A stretch of 64,000 nt of DNA from Megalopta genalis (taxonomy: Eukaryota; Arthropoda; Insecta; Hymenoptera; Halictidae): the NCBI RefSeq assembly GCF_051020955.1, contig NC_135015.1, positions 12,018,616 through 12,082,615 on the forward strand, given 5' to 3'. Numbering within the stretch: position 1 is the first letter of the stretch; each line of letters starts with the position of its first letter. This document shows positions 37,593-49,039 of this stretch, piece after piece. The notes below the pieces were generated by a model. It did no database searches. It saw only the letters and a program-made list of their open reading frames with translations, and was not told the origin of the DNA. Both the position numbers and the translations under genes were made by a program.

Positions 37593-37640
37593 CAGTGGCG
37601 TCAGAAAGTATTCGAACATGAAATCTTCAGGTTCTCAGAA
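37593..37640 (+). mobile_element. Tc1-like terminal sequence
   Basis: After TA comes CAGTGGCGTCAGAAAGTATT followed by CGAACATG, the form of a Tc1-family terminal repeat. Diverged non-coding element sequence may continue to about 37830. The opposite end and any transposase were not found, so this is a solo end. Confidence 0.6.
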
Positions 37641-38791
37641 AACGTCTTTGAAGAAAGTCGCGCAACGATGAATCTCGACTAATTTGAAATCTTCGTCTGA
37701 AATAAGTTTACACTATGGAACGTCTCAAACACAAAGCGTCCTTTTTTTCAAGAATTAGTTAATCCATCGCAAATATGAAGAATAAGGCTCCCAAAAAAAA
37801 GGAGTTCCAAAAATCTTTCGCACTATTATTTTCTGAGTTTATAAGTTACTGAGTTTACGATACCTATTATTTAAGGTTGAATTCTTTTCACAACAAATTA
37901 GGGATCCCACCTTTTTGTAAATTGTGGACCTGTCGTCTTCAAACTAATCAATTATTTTTTCCATAAAGATTAAACGAGAACTGCGGGTTATTGACATATC
38001 TATTATATTATAAACTAATATAACTCACGTGGAAGTACGATATCCGGAATATTCGGCGGTTTTCAAGCGATGACGTGAAATTTATGGACAGGCGTTGTCG
38101 GTCGAATAAATTTTTTGTCGACGATGTTCGGATTCCGCAGAAAAAGAAAAATAGTTTTTCGAAAATCTGTCATGACTTATGATTTTGCGCATATAGGCCG
38201 AGATTGATAGGTGGCTTTGATTTCGACATTACCCTGTTTTCAATCTCAATTTGATCGTTTACGAGCCGTTCTATTTACTTCGGGGATCTATTGCCATATC
38301 GTTGACACCACCATTTGTCAATCTCTTTGCATACCTGGGTTCTAACATTTTGTCTTTTAAGAAGTCGTTGCAGTAATTTATAGTGACATTGAGTATAATG
38401 CCCGAATTTGGGACAGTTCATTTTTCGCTATATGTATTAACATTGTAAAAGTAATTTCGGCTTTCCAAATAAATACAACCGAATACATACAAGTGTGTAA
38501 AGAATATAAGAAATATCTAATAATTTATAAACATTTTTAATGAATTGAAAAGTCAGTTAATCTGTTAATTAGGTGATTTTTTCATTTCTAAAACCAGTCA
38601 AAACATAATAATAAGAGACAAATGATATTAACGCAATGAACATTTTAATAATGAAGTTCTTAAATAACATAATAATTATTGTATTGCATAAATTGTAGGT
38701 TGTAGAAATCGTCAAGGAATGCTAAAATGCAAAATCTAGTATTTAACATAAATTCAATTAATCTCACAAAAGTGAGATCTCGACTCCACTT

Positions 38792-38839
38792 TTTCATGTC
38801 TACAAAAATACAAAATTGCATAAACATCCCCAGTCCGTT
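38792..38839. repeat. 48-bp dispersed duplicate, copy 2
   Basis: Partner of 36711-36758, in the same orientation, with a single C/T difference at position 44. Confidence 0.93.
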
Positions 38840-39027
38840 AATAATTATTAGACATGCACTTATATCTTTTAAGAAACATTTCATTCTTCGCGGTAAATCA
38901 AGTTCGCCGAGATTTTTTTGCTCGATAATGAAAAAAGATGGTTCACTTAGAAAGTTACCGCAGTTTAAAAGTCTTTAGCATATTTCGCGCAGCTAGAATA
39001 ATTCACAATTAGGGAGGTAGCACTTAC

Positions 39028-39223
39028 TTTTCGTTTTGCCACCGGAGAGACCGTCCCGGGAAATAATTTCAGTGCCGTCTTCTCGTTTCCAAACGATCTC
39101 AGGTTTCGGGTATCCGCGAGCTTTGCACACCAATTTTGCGGATGCGCCCTCGGGTACCATCAGATCGTTCGAGGTTTCCTCGGATATTATATCCGGCGGT
39201 ATCACCACTTCCAGGAACGCAAT
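39028..39223 (-). CDS. DIP exon: Ig1-Ig2 linker and first half of Ig domain 2
   Basis: Sixty-five codons plus one base. The acceptor is TTACAG|ATT and the donor AAAA|GTAAGTG, entering in phase 0 and leaving in phase 1. The peptide opens IAFLEVVIPPDI, the hinge typical of DIPs after Ig1, then runs through the Ig2 strands with the first cysteine in KLVCKARGYP and the core tryptophan in EIVWKRED. It ends in the glycine/lysine-rich C'-E loop (GGKTK). The open frame continues past the donor for a few codons, but the good GTAAGTG donor and the in-phase match to the next exon show where it really stops. Confidence 0.93.
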
Positions 39224-40488
39224 CTGTAAGGTCGATTTAATCGATAAATCAATTACCTTTCTCTACAAACCAGAACTTTTATTCATGAAAACATTGTTCG
39301 GAAAATTTGATCCATTCTTGCACGACGCTGTTGAACGTAATTAAATGTTGTTGCACAGTTAACGTAGCAGCGTATAATACAAATTTGTTTACATTCTGTT
39401 AGGTTCCAAGTTAATCGTGGAACGGAACAAACTGTTCGCACAACATTTTCACGAACAGGTAATTACCATGCGCTTATTTACAAACACGGTAGAACCTCTG
39501 TTATATGAGATAAAATGAATACGATTTTGCAAAACGAAAATACAAACGACAATTGACGTGATTAAACAAATCAAACATGCCGATCCTATGACAATTTTTT
39601 AAGCCAACTTTCTGTGTCAGCTTCGTACCGAATCATAGTGAACAGATATATTGGAATATATTCCATAACGGAATAATAAAAATATTATTCACATAATAGA
39701 ACTATCGAATAATAGATCTTTATGTATTAAAATATAATATTTATACAACAAATGTCCGCAAAATAGAGGTTTCATCGTGAATCACAATCGAACGAATCGT
39801 TTCATCTACAAGGATTTCCCGTCAACAATTTCATTATCAACACGATTCTGACGCATTTGAACAACGACAAAAGAGGGAATTACGCATTAGATACGAAAAA
39901 GAAATACAATGTTGACAACGTCACCCCAATGTTTCCCGTCCCGTATCTTCAGGGACAAGCAAAACAAAAAAATAACATGCCCGCTATCAAACGGGTTACA
40001 ACAAAATAGAAGAAAAAAAAACAATCAAGATAATTTCGCCACGGTACCAATATATTCGATTTCACGGCCGAGCGTTCCGCACAGATAAAACAAATATTTT
40101 CGCCGCGGTCGCCGAAACGATCGAATCATCAAGCGTGTTTTAAACGAACGGGAACAACAACGGGGGTTGTCGTGTCTCTGACGATGGAAAATTTTCAATG
40201 AGATTTTTGAACATAGAATCCTCTCGGCAACGGCCCGCTGGAAACAAATACTTGCCGGGCGCGGAACGGATTTCACTTTAAAATGAATGCCCTCCATGCA
40301 AAAGCATCGCGCACAATAAAAATCTGACCCGGATCTAGGGTAAAAAGATTCTCCACTTCTCCGGGTATGTGCTTTATCTCCCTCCTTTACTTTTTCCTCT
40401 CTTTCTCTTTCTTTCTATCCTTTCTCTCGTTGCTCTCCCACGTTTTTTTATTGTGCGCGAGCTATTCCGAAGGATAGCCTTTCCTTAC
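39224..40488 (-). other. DIP intron between Ig1 and Ig2
   Basis: A 1,265-base intron with GTAAGG and ACAG ends. Near its 5' end, about 50-110 bases past the donor, the transcript strand is almost pure A/G (about 40378-40440). Nothing else was recognised. Confidence 0.88.
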
Positions 40489-40674
40489 CTGACTCTTCAT
40501 AGGATTCGTGTTGACCTGACACATATAAATGCCCCGATCTTCCCGGCGTACGGAGTGGATGCTGAGCGTCCACGTGTTGTAGTCGCTGTGCGTTACCGAT
40601 AAACGCGCGTTGTTCGTGATCACGTGCTCCTGGATCGCCAGGATCGCCTTGGTGTCCGCTTTGATCCACGCCAC
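40489..40674 (-). CDS. DIP exon: second half of Ig domain 1
   Basis: Sixty-two codons beginning V-A-W and ending K-S-Q encode strands C to G of the first Ig domain: the core tryptophan (VAW), NNARLSVTH, TWTLSI, the EDRG turn and the YMCQVNT motif with the second disulfide cysteine. The first cysteine must be in an upstream exon that was not found. The donor is CAG|GTAAGG and leaves phase 0. The acceptor is ambiguous: GCCAG|GTG gives 40674 (chosen as the better CAG|G consensus), while GTGAG|GCC would start at 40679 and add a glutamine. On the transcript side, a purine-rich tract of about 60 bases (about 40378-40440) lies shortly inside the following intron. Confidence 0.92.
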
Positions 40675-43600
40675 CTGGCCTCACAAACCCATTTCTTAAC
40701 AGACCGATCGACTTCCCGACGATTCGCGCCGCTCCGATTCTTATTTAACTTATCAGCTAGCATTATGCACAGGCTCTCGCTCCGTCAACGCCTTAACCCC
40801 GAGCCTAACGCTTAATCGTTAATCGATCCTAGGCCGCAAATCGTAGGATCGATCATATACGAAGTCGCGATCTTCTGTCACACGCAGCTCAAGGCCGACA
40901 CTTACCGAGAGCGAACAAGGTAACTGTACTTGTTATAAAGTTGATCGATCACGTAAGTCGAACACGACTGTCGCGGAGATTGCTCGTATATTTGACGAGG
41001 ATAATTTGTTTTCATCGATATCAATGCGCATAACGAAAGCAAATATCGAATAGATTTTTGAAAATTTAAATAGTAACGACTAAGGGAATTTTTAAAATTA
41101 AATACATATTGCTTTCGATCACTTTTACACGATCCTTGCGATCGTTGTTTTAATAAATATCTATTCTTCGCACTTTTTGTAGGCAAGTTATTTAAATATC
41201 CTGCCCGAAACTACTTCGGCAGAAATTAATTGACGTCAGACACCGTTTGTTAACTCAGAAAGTATCATTGAAAATGACTTTTCATTCGTGTTTTGCGTTA
41301 TTTCGATATATCGGGAGAACGTTCACGCGAGCTCTGCATTGTTGAATATTTGTATACGCCTGTTTATTAAAGCTGCGACTTAAATTTTACGTGAAGAAAA
41401 TTTGAAATATATTCTACGATTTTAATAACAGAGAGAACCGTTCCGACAAATATTGGCTAGAAAACGATTCCCGTTTTAGGTAGAATCACTTTCGGTTTAG
41501 AACAAGCTAATATAGCGTCCGTTGGTAATCACACACGCCCCGATGTACTGTGTAATTAATTGAGCTAGTGGCTCATTTCAGCCTACTTTTAAAACGCTTT
41601 GATGAACTTTGCTTTGATCCAGAACCCGGATTATCACGCGAATTTTAAACGATGTTAAGCCGTATTAATATTCATTTTACGGGCTATAATCCAAACTGTA
41701 TAATATTGGGACCGATATTTATAAAACAGTGTTCTTAAAAGCGTAGAATTCAAAAGCAAACGAAATATTATTTCGTTCATTTCAGCACCACTTAATTAAA
41801 CGACTTCTTGAAAATTCGATTTCAATTCAAATTCAATTACTAGAAATAATTCATTAACATAATAGTTTAGGTTGTTACCGGAATTCAGCGAGATTCAGTC
41901 CGATATCATCGAATCACGATTAAAATGTAACATTTGATTCGATTGCGGGCTGTGTCGCCGTAATTTCATTAATTATTATGAAATTACGTTAGTGATTTAG
42001 TCATTTATGTGCAAACTCGATAGTAACGAAAATTTCATACTATTTCTAATAGGATCAATAGTATTCCCAGCGAAAGAGATATTCAGATTAGTATGATATA
42101 CTTAAACTGGAATTTGCAAAAATTCTGGTAATTAAGGAGTCATTTGGAACAATGAAGTAAAACAGCCAGTTTTAATTGTTGGTATTAACCCTGTAACTCT
42201 TCGAGTTTATATGATGGAGGCAATGTATTAGGCTCTTCAAATATTTTTATTCATTGAAGTCAAAATTGAATTCTACAAACAAAGTCTTACTTTTATTGTA
42301 TTTTTACATTAATATCTTTTCATATAATAAGCTTAAAAACAATGTATGCACAGTTTCTAAGGATGTGGGATCGTTTTAGTTGAGTCTAGACACCATTAAT
42401 GTAAATTTTCATGAGCGTAGTAACACGTATATGGTCCGTATGTCAAATAGGTACATTGTTTAATTTGTGGGTATTTATAAAAAATTTATCAATGAAATTT
42501 TTCAAAAAAAATCAATAAAACCGTAAAATTTGGCAGGAAACTTTGGACGAGTCGACACGACGATTTTGTAGAATATACGTATATCAATGAATTTTCATTA
42601 AAAAATAACTTGAAATACTTCTGATAAGGGTTAATATAAAAAGTTGATACTTTTCCTACGACTCTTTATCATTTTAGTAGGCCCTGGTAGGGTTAATCGC
42701 TGCATAATCAGATCACATTTCAACGAAATCACGTTCTCAGCGGGGCAAGGGGTGGCTGGCCGATGTTTCGCGAAAAATCTCGGCGAACGGCGGTTCGGGG
42801 ATGGGGAAGCTTCCGGCCCTTATTTCGCATAGATATTATTGGCATGAAATTGAACCCCCGGCATGTCGAATATTTGACCTCGCGTCGCTTTGAAAGGCTA
42901 TCTATCAACCAACAAAAGAGGTCTGCGGTTCTTATCGATAACTCGAAAGCGGAGTGTACAGGGAACGGTGGGGGTCGGGGGTGAGACACGAACGGCTAGA
43001 TAGAACCGAGAGAGGCAGGGTAGGGCTTTGAGTGTTTGGTACTGACGGCCCTGTGAGTGCCTCCACTTATAATACATTATACGAGGATAGTAAACCCCTT
43101 CCCTCGCCCCTTGAGCCGCCCCTGACACCACCGCCAACCCCTCTGCGCGGTCCTCTTCCTTCTGCCTCCACCCCCTAGCGCCTTACCCTCGAGAGCTCCA
43201 AAAAACGAGCTCTCTTCGAGAACTGAAAAAGTCTCCGGACGACAGATGCTCGCGACTCTGAAACATTTATGCCACTTTCCCTCCTTTCCCTCTCTTTTCT
43301 CTCCCTTTCTGCCTTCCTCTCGCTCCCTCTTTTCCGTGCCTTCCACTCGTTTTCGTTCCAACGAGCCACCCTTTGTCCAGCCGATTCGTCGAATGATGAT
43401 CGATGGTGCGCGTTTCGCGACTTGGCAACGTGAAAGTTAAGCTCGCTGGGGGATTCTCCGTCGAGTCATCGTCTGCTCTCTTATGGGGTTACTTACGCCG
43501 CGGAACCATAAAGGGTCGGTCGTATTTGAGAATATCTTGTCGATGTATTTTATTATTTGGTGCGGATACTTGAATTTCAGTTTACTGACTTCCGTGTGAT

Positions 43601-45844
43601 CTTTTAGAATGCTTGGTTTTCAAACAATTTTGAAAATTCTTAACGGCAATGATATACTTTCTAGCTTAAAACGGTGTCCGACTCAATTACTTTTTCCTAT
43701 TTTTCTTAGCCGTTCCTTGTTCCTTGCTTCAAATAAATTTATTACTGTTTAATATCGTTCGTTAACGATATACCTAAAGTGTGCCTAAACTTGAATAGGT
43801 TACTGCACGTACAATTATTCTTACTAACCATATTTATATAATTGTTTATATCAGTTAAACATCTTTAACACCTCAACGACGGGATCCGTATGAAATATCG
43901 ACCTTTATATATTAATTCGAAAATAATGTTACAATCTTAACAATTATTCTCATGTAAATACATCGATAAAAAATTGTGAGCTTTATTTATTATCATATGG
44001 TGCACATTGCAATGCGTTACTTAGGCAGAATTAGTTTTCTTTATGTGGATCCGGCGTTGAGAAGTTGATAGTTAAAAACCTTTCCTGGAACTCTGAATTG
44101 TTTAGAGCATTTTACCTGCCTGTTATTTCCTAAATCATTATGCGATCATTTCCTAGAGGCTCCTCGTGAAATTTTAGTAATTTACCTTATTTAGTGAACG
44201 ATTTTCTGAGTTCAAGATTAAAGTTTAATCGCTGTTTCGAGCTGATTAATTTCACTTAACCTGGACAGTGCTTCGAACGCGATCAAAAATCGCTGATACA
44301 TGAATTGATTGAAACTCGTCAACAGAAACGTGACAAAGTGTTTAAATATATCTACTAAAGGTATCCAACCAGTTCTTTCTTATTTCGAAATCCAACACTA
44401 CGTCTCATTTGTTATCGTCAAAATCATCGGAGGTGATCCACAAAAAACCTTCGCTTATCGCACAAAAACTTTGCTTGTTGCGTACGAAACCAGTTTCGCT
44501 CGTGTATAAAATAAAAGCGGCAAGCTTCTCGAACAAATCCGATATTTTCCATTCTACTCGAAACAGAATCTGCGGAAGTTCGCCGAACATCGGGGAGCCA
44601 ACGAGTCCTTAGATCCGGCGCAAGAAAAATGGCGAACCGGCTTGCGTTCGACAAGGACACAGCACCGGCCTCGAGTGTCTCGAAATATTCATAGATTCTC
44701 GACCGGCGAAACGATCTTTGCGTAATCCACCGTAGGGAAACCCTTTCCTCGTTCGAAAACATGGCGCGTCGCGGGCCCCGTCGGCGAATCATCGAGGCTC
44801 CCCGATATAATCCGAAGAGATCGCAAATTCGCAGTACAATGAGAGCTACGACTTAAAGGGTCGCGGCACTATGGAAACGAGTTTATCTCGAGCGAAAGAC
44901 GCCCCTTCGCCTAATGCAGTTTCCCTTACGCGTTTTCAACTTACGATCGGCCCCGGCCGTCTCGTAGCTTCTCGACGACGAGAACGGGGAGGTAGCGGGG
45001 TCGGGTGCTCCGAAGGGTGGCGGACGGATAAAGGGAAACACAGGTCAGGAAAACAGAAAACCGGGGAGAAAAATAGCCTCGGAGAGGGCAGAAAAGGTCG
45101 ACGAAGCCGTAGAAAGATGGCGATAGACCGCCGGGGAAGATGAAGAAGAGAAAAATAAGTGGCGGCGGGGGGGGGCGGCGAGGGTGGCGGCGCGGAACCC
45201 TAGTCAGATATAATATCATACTACGTGCACCTATCTCTCGCGGTCTCTATTCTCGGCCCTCTTTCATATGCAAAACCATCGTCGGCGGTCTATTGTGGTG
45301 CATTGTGGGATCAGGAGCCTCGGTCCAGTCTACCACACCTCGTTTATTTCCCGCCATCTTCTCGTTCGCCCCGTTTCGACCCCTCTTTCTTGCGGCGTGC
45401 CACCCCTCCGGCCCACCCACGCCATGGCAAGCGGCGTTCCTCTTATTTCGCGCAGCTTGACAGCCACTTGTACATTCTCCGTCGCTGTTACGTCGTCCTT
45501 TTTTTTTCTCGCCCGTTTTCGGTAGCGAGGCACAGCTGTTCCCTTCGACCGAGCACCCGGATGAATGGATAAGCTCGCTAATTAAAAGTTTCGCGGATCT
45601 CGCCGTCGACCGCGTTCATCGCCGACCTCGAGCTTCCTCTTTCGTCTCCTGACGGCATCGCTGTGCACGCTGTGTTGACGAACGCATTCGAAGCAAGGTA
45701 AACGTATACCCACGGTAATCAATTGCTGTACCTATTAAAATGGTGTCCAGAGTTTTCAACAAATTGGATCATATTTTTTATCTATATCCCATTTTTTGAA
45801 ACATTTCAATTATGTGGCGATAGCTTCTATATAAGTGAAATATG

Positions 45845-46194
45845 CAGGGTGTTCCATTCGAAGTATCTCACTCAATTATCTTCTAAGCCATAGTTCGTTT
45901 CGAAAAATTTGTCAAATAAACCTCGCTCTGTTTCGAGGGGGATATCCTGTAATGGTCGTAAATTTTTTCTGGATGGAGATGCTTTCGAGATTTCACGTGT
46001 GAAGTATACTGTTGCGGATTTAAGATTAAGACGGAAGAAAGAACGAAAGAAATTGGTAAAATTGTGCACTACGATTGCAAATCTTTTCCAACACGGCGCA
46101 CAGTGGTACCTTTCCAGAGAATTTGGCCGAAATGCAATTTGAACAAGAAAAACGAGACCTGCATGCTCAAGATAATGAAATAAAATGCACATAG
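45845..46194. repeat. Possible dispersed repeat with CAGGGTGTTCC terminus
   Basis: It begins GCAGGGTGTTCCATTCGAAG, a terminus style common to insect DNA transposons, and continues without low complexity for about 350 bases. The open frames on both strands (45872-46192 minus, 45909-46142 plus) have no recognisable domain. The right terminus is not visible, so this is a weak call. Confidence 0.35.
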
Positions 46195-46782
46195 CATGAT
46201 TGAAAGATCGATAATTTTTTGAATGTTTCTTCGACTTTGCGAGAGCAATTTTTACGCATGATTCGGATCACTGTCGTCTCCAGTTTTTCTTGCCGCGGTT
46301 CTTTTGACTCCGTTGCCAGCGATGCTCCCTTTCCTGTTAGTGCGGCTTTACGGCCGAGGTTCCAGGTGCTCGTCGCACGCCATTATTCCGCGCCTTTTGT
46401 TTGCAGGTTTTCGCGGCGCGAACCGGGGACAACTTTGAACGTTAGAATTTATTATCGCGCGGCTCGTTGCCGGTACAGTGAAACGCACTCAACCGCGGCA
46501 CCGTTTCTGCACGCGGATCGTTTAACTAATCTGCGCAACAGACAGCTCGTCTGGTTCGAGGGAATTATTTTTTTCAGTCAGCATGTCGGATGAAGGAGAC
46601 GTGTTCCGATCGGATCGTGGTTGATTGGAAATTTGATCTTTTTTCCCTCTGGTTCTCCCGAACCTGCGATGGTCAGGGGAACACGAAATTCGTTCGAAAT
46701 TTGCGATACCGAAAGAAATTTTGTTGGAACTCCGCGGGACGTTGATTTCATTAAAATGCACGAGACTTGTAATTATTAAGTA

Positions 46783-47016
46783 TTAGGTCTACCGGAAAGT
46801 TCTGTCCGTTTAAGAAATGAAAGGAAATAATAGATTTTTCATAAATTTAGTAATATTTATTGTACAATATAATTTCCGTCGTTACTTATGACCTCTTGCC
46901 AGCGTGATGGCAATTTGTGAGCAACATTTTTCAAAGATATATGCCTCAAATGAACATGTGCATACCCATTGAAATTTGCAATGACATTATCAGACAGGAC
47001 TTCCCGGTAGACCTAA
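46783..47016 (-). mobile_element. Internally deleted mariner, both TIRs intact, TA-flanked
   Basis: Ends TTAGGTCTACCGGAAAGTTC (left) and, inverted, TTAGGTCTACCGGGAAGTCC (right) form a TIR of about 28 bp with three mismatches, flanked by TA (46781-46782 and 47017-47018). The 5' end is on the right. Almost all of the transposase gene is deleted, leaving the last 45 codons fused just inside the 5' TIR. Confidence 0.92.
46857..46994 (-). pseudogene. Mariner transposase C-terminus (45 codons)
   Basis: The frame reads SDNVIANFNGYAHVHLRH, then ISLKNVAHKLPSRWQEV and ISNDGNYIVQ to a TAA stop, with no frame damage. LPSRWQEVI..DG.Y is the conserved end of mariner transposases. The DNA-binding and DD34D catalytic parts are absent because of the deletion. 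Confidence 0.9.
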
Positions 47017-47435
47017 TATAATTCCAAGTCTTCCAGCGATATCTATCGGTGATTATGAGATTAATACTATTTTTGTTAAAGAGGACGAGAGACGCCTCTT
47101 CAAATATTAGTTTGGCAGTTTCGACAAATGAGTTGCAGGACATCTTTAAATATTTTAACATGACATTATTATTTTTACCGAAAAAGTCGTAAGACTTTGA
47201 AAGTTAGAATTTTAAATAATTTTCTAAGTTTGGTTCACTCGTTTTCAATTGACTTTTCTACTTTTCCTATAACTACTCATTCGAGATCGCTGCAATACTC
47301 GATAAAATTGTACAATGTTAACTGTACAAATTTGTTACATGTCGTATAATCAAGAGTACAATATTATAAGATACTTAGCAAAGAATTTATTATTAATTGA
47401 AATATTGGAGCAACAATAGTTAATTGGCTCACTTG

Positions 47436-47453
47436 AGAGAGAGAGAGAGAGAA
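47436..47453. repeat. (GA)n microsatellite
   Basis: About nine GA units. Potential GAGA-factor sites, but short. Confidence 0.9.
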
Positions 47454-47856
47454 ATGCCATTTTATTAAAATTGCTAATATTTAATGAGATCTCCAGTTCG
47501 CTGCAAGGTGTTGTATAATTTTTTAATTCCTTCTTGCTTTAATGCATTCTACTTTCTCCCGTTCATTTACATTATTGAACTGTTTTTAATTTGCATTTAC
47601 AATTCTTGTCAATCCAGGTCAGGTATTTTCAATAAGATTTAGGTTGAGTGTCCTAAATTATGTTTCCAGCTCTGTGATGCAATATCTGCCTTAATTTACG
47701 ACTGCTAATCAGCTAGAGGTGTGCAGAGAGATTAAGCGATAGCGTTCGCTTAAAAGGTCAAAGAAAAGTAGACTTCTGATTTTGCAGAAACAGTAAAAAA
47801 AACTTTACTCGACAAATATTCTTTCATTTGAAAAGTTTCATTTGAGACTCATTTTC

Positions 47857-47889
47857 AATTTGTGACTCACCGCAAGTGAGTCACAAATT
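47857..47889. repeat. 14-bp perfect hairpin containing paired AP-1-like sites
   Basis: AATTTGTGACTCAC, a 5-base spacer CGCAA, then the exact reverse complement. Each arm contains TGACTCA/TGAGTCA, the AP-1 (Jun/Fos) consensus. Confidence 0.75.
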
Positions 47890-48654
47890 TGTAATCAATA
47901 CGTATATCTAAATAAACAAGTTCTGAAATACTATCGAAAAAAACGTTATTTTAAACGCGTAAACATTTTTCGAATTTTGCAAAGATTTCGAAAAATCCTT
48001 CGAGGATCGAAAGATCTAGAATGATCTAGATAGATCGAAGAACGAATTCTTCATTTTTGGTTATTGCATACTCGTTTGTGTAACACCTCCGGTTACTATT
48101 AAAAGTCGACGTTTCGCGTTCCTTTCTTTCGGCGTCCCTTTAATTTTTCAATTAATTAATGCTACGCGGACTCGTGCGCTGATACTACAAAATTTTCCTC
48201 GTTCGGGTACGAATTTACAAATGTGATTACCGGTTACGGTGTCATCGAATGCTTCACGCCACCGTACAAATTACATCCCCGGCGTGCGGCGTGCGGCGCG
48301 GGAAGGTATGAATTTTGAACTGTTTACACTGATGCATGCATATTCCTCCGGGTAAAGGCTTAACTTAATCTTCCTGACTTTTCGACGTAATTTGTGTCAC
48401 GAGCTAAACGAGCTGAAATTTCGCCGTATATAACGGGAATCTTTGCCGGTGACGTGGCTCATTTTTCAGGGTTTGATTAACTGTTTAACGTTCTCGCTGG
48501 CCTGTAATTTAACGACTTTCCTGCTGCAGTTATGAACAGGCTTTTAATGTAAATAGCCGTTTAAATCATCGCTTTATATTGAAACTGTCCCGTTATTTGC
48601 GGACCACGGTAAACCCGCACACAATGAAACGTTTCATTCCGTTTTTATGTCACG

Positions 48655-49039
48655 AATTTTTTTTCGATCTCGCCGCTGCCGCTGTGACGAGCTCCTTCAT
48701 GAGAAATTACACCGATCGGAGTCGCAGGGATTCGATCTACAGGAAATTCTCCCTAATCGACGCTCAGATTGTGCACGAAAATGGACAATTCCGGGATAGG
48801 AGATACGATTATTCCAGCCTTGCGGCTCGTTTTTATAGCTGTTGACAATCGGTAACTATGAAAACGTATAGCAAGGCTCGAATAATCGTATCTCCTCCTC
48901 CCAAATTGTCCACTTTTATGAACAATCTGAGCGTCGATTAGGGAGAATTTCCTGTAGATCGAATCCCTGCGACTCCGATCGGTGTAATTTCTCATGAAGG
49001 AGCTCGTCACAGCGGCAGCGGCGAGATCGAAAAAAAATT
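48655..49039. mobile_element. 385-bp hairpin (foldback) element
   Basis: The left arm from AATTTTTTTTCGATCTCGCC and the right arm ending GGCGAGATCGAAAAAAAATT are inverted copies of about 180 bases each, almost perfect in the outer 90 bases (GCTGCCGCTGTGACGAGCTC and CTGCAGGGATTCGATC-like stretches). The centre near 48847 is only slightly diverged and leaves a small loop. The mirrored open frames on the two strands are a consequence of the symmetry, not genes. A deleted relative lies at 12143-12240, so this is a repeat family. No target duplication was found. Confidence 0.85.

Larger units (their letters stand above)
36034..39027 (-). other. DIP intron inside Ig2
   Basis: A 2,994-base intron with GTAAGT and GCAG ends. 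It contains a degenerate repeat block (36290-36870), a Tc1-like terminal sequence (from 37593), a 48-bp block duplicated at 36711 and 38792, and a moderately GC-rich patch at about 37080-37560. The 158-codon minus-strand open frame over that patch (37143-37619) begins inside the Tc1-like terminus and has no recognisable domain, so it is not called as a gene. Confidence 0.85.
7288..40674 (-). other. DIP-family Ig receptor gene, partial (5 internal exons)
   Basis: This is the visible part of one minus-strand gene spanning about 33 kb. The five exons join in phase into one open frame of about 268 codons covering half of Ig1 and all of Ig2 and Ig3. Landmarks seen directly are NNARLSVTH and MCQVNT in Ig1, GASAKLVCKARGYP and AYLCIASNGVPPSVSK in Ig2, and QVPNQLVGAP, ASPKAINYW and GGYKC in Ig3. 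This set is characteristic of the arthropod Dpr-interacting proteins (relatives of lachesin, neurotrimin and the IgLONs). Known DIPs are secreted or GPI-anchored neuronal surface proteins with three Ig domains that bind Dpr partners during synaptic matching. I cannot assign the DIP paralogue. Introns visible are 1,265, 2,994, 26,956 and 1,370 bp. The first exons and the last exon were not found in the window. Confidence 0.93.

Noticed and set aside
37143..37619. 158-codon minus-strand open frame
   Set aside because: It begins within a Tc1-like terminal sequence, has no domain and lies inside a DIP intron. Treated as chance.
42185..42634. TTAACCCT at 42185 and AGGGTTAA at 42627 as ends of another piggyBac-like element
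   Set aside because: The inverted match is limited to CCCT beyond TTAA, too short to support an element.
48579..49010. Two open frames with nearly the same peptide on opposite strands
   Set aside because: Explained by the inverted arms of the hairpin element; not a duplicated gene.
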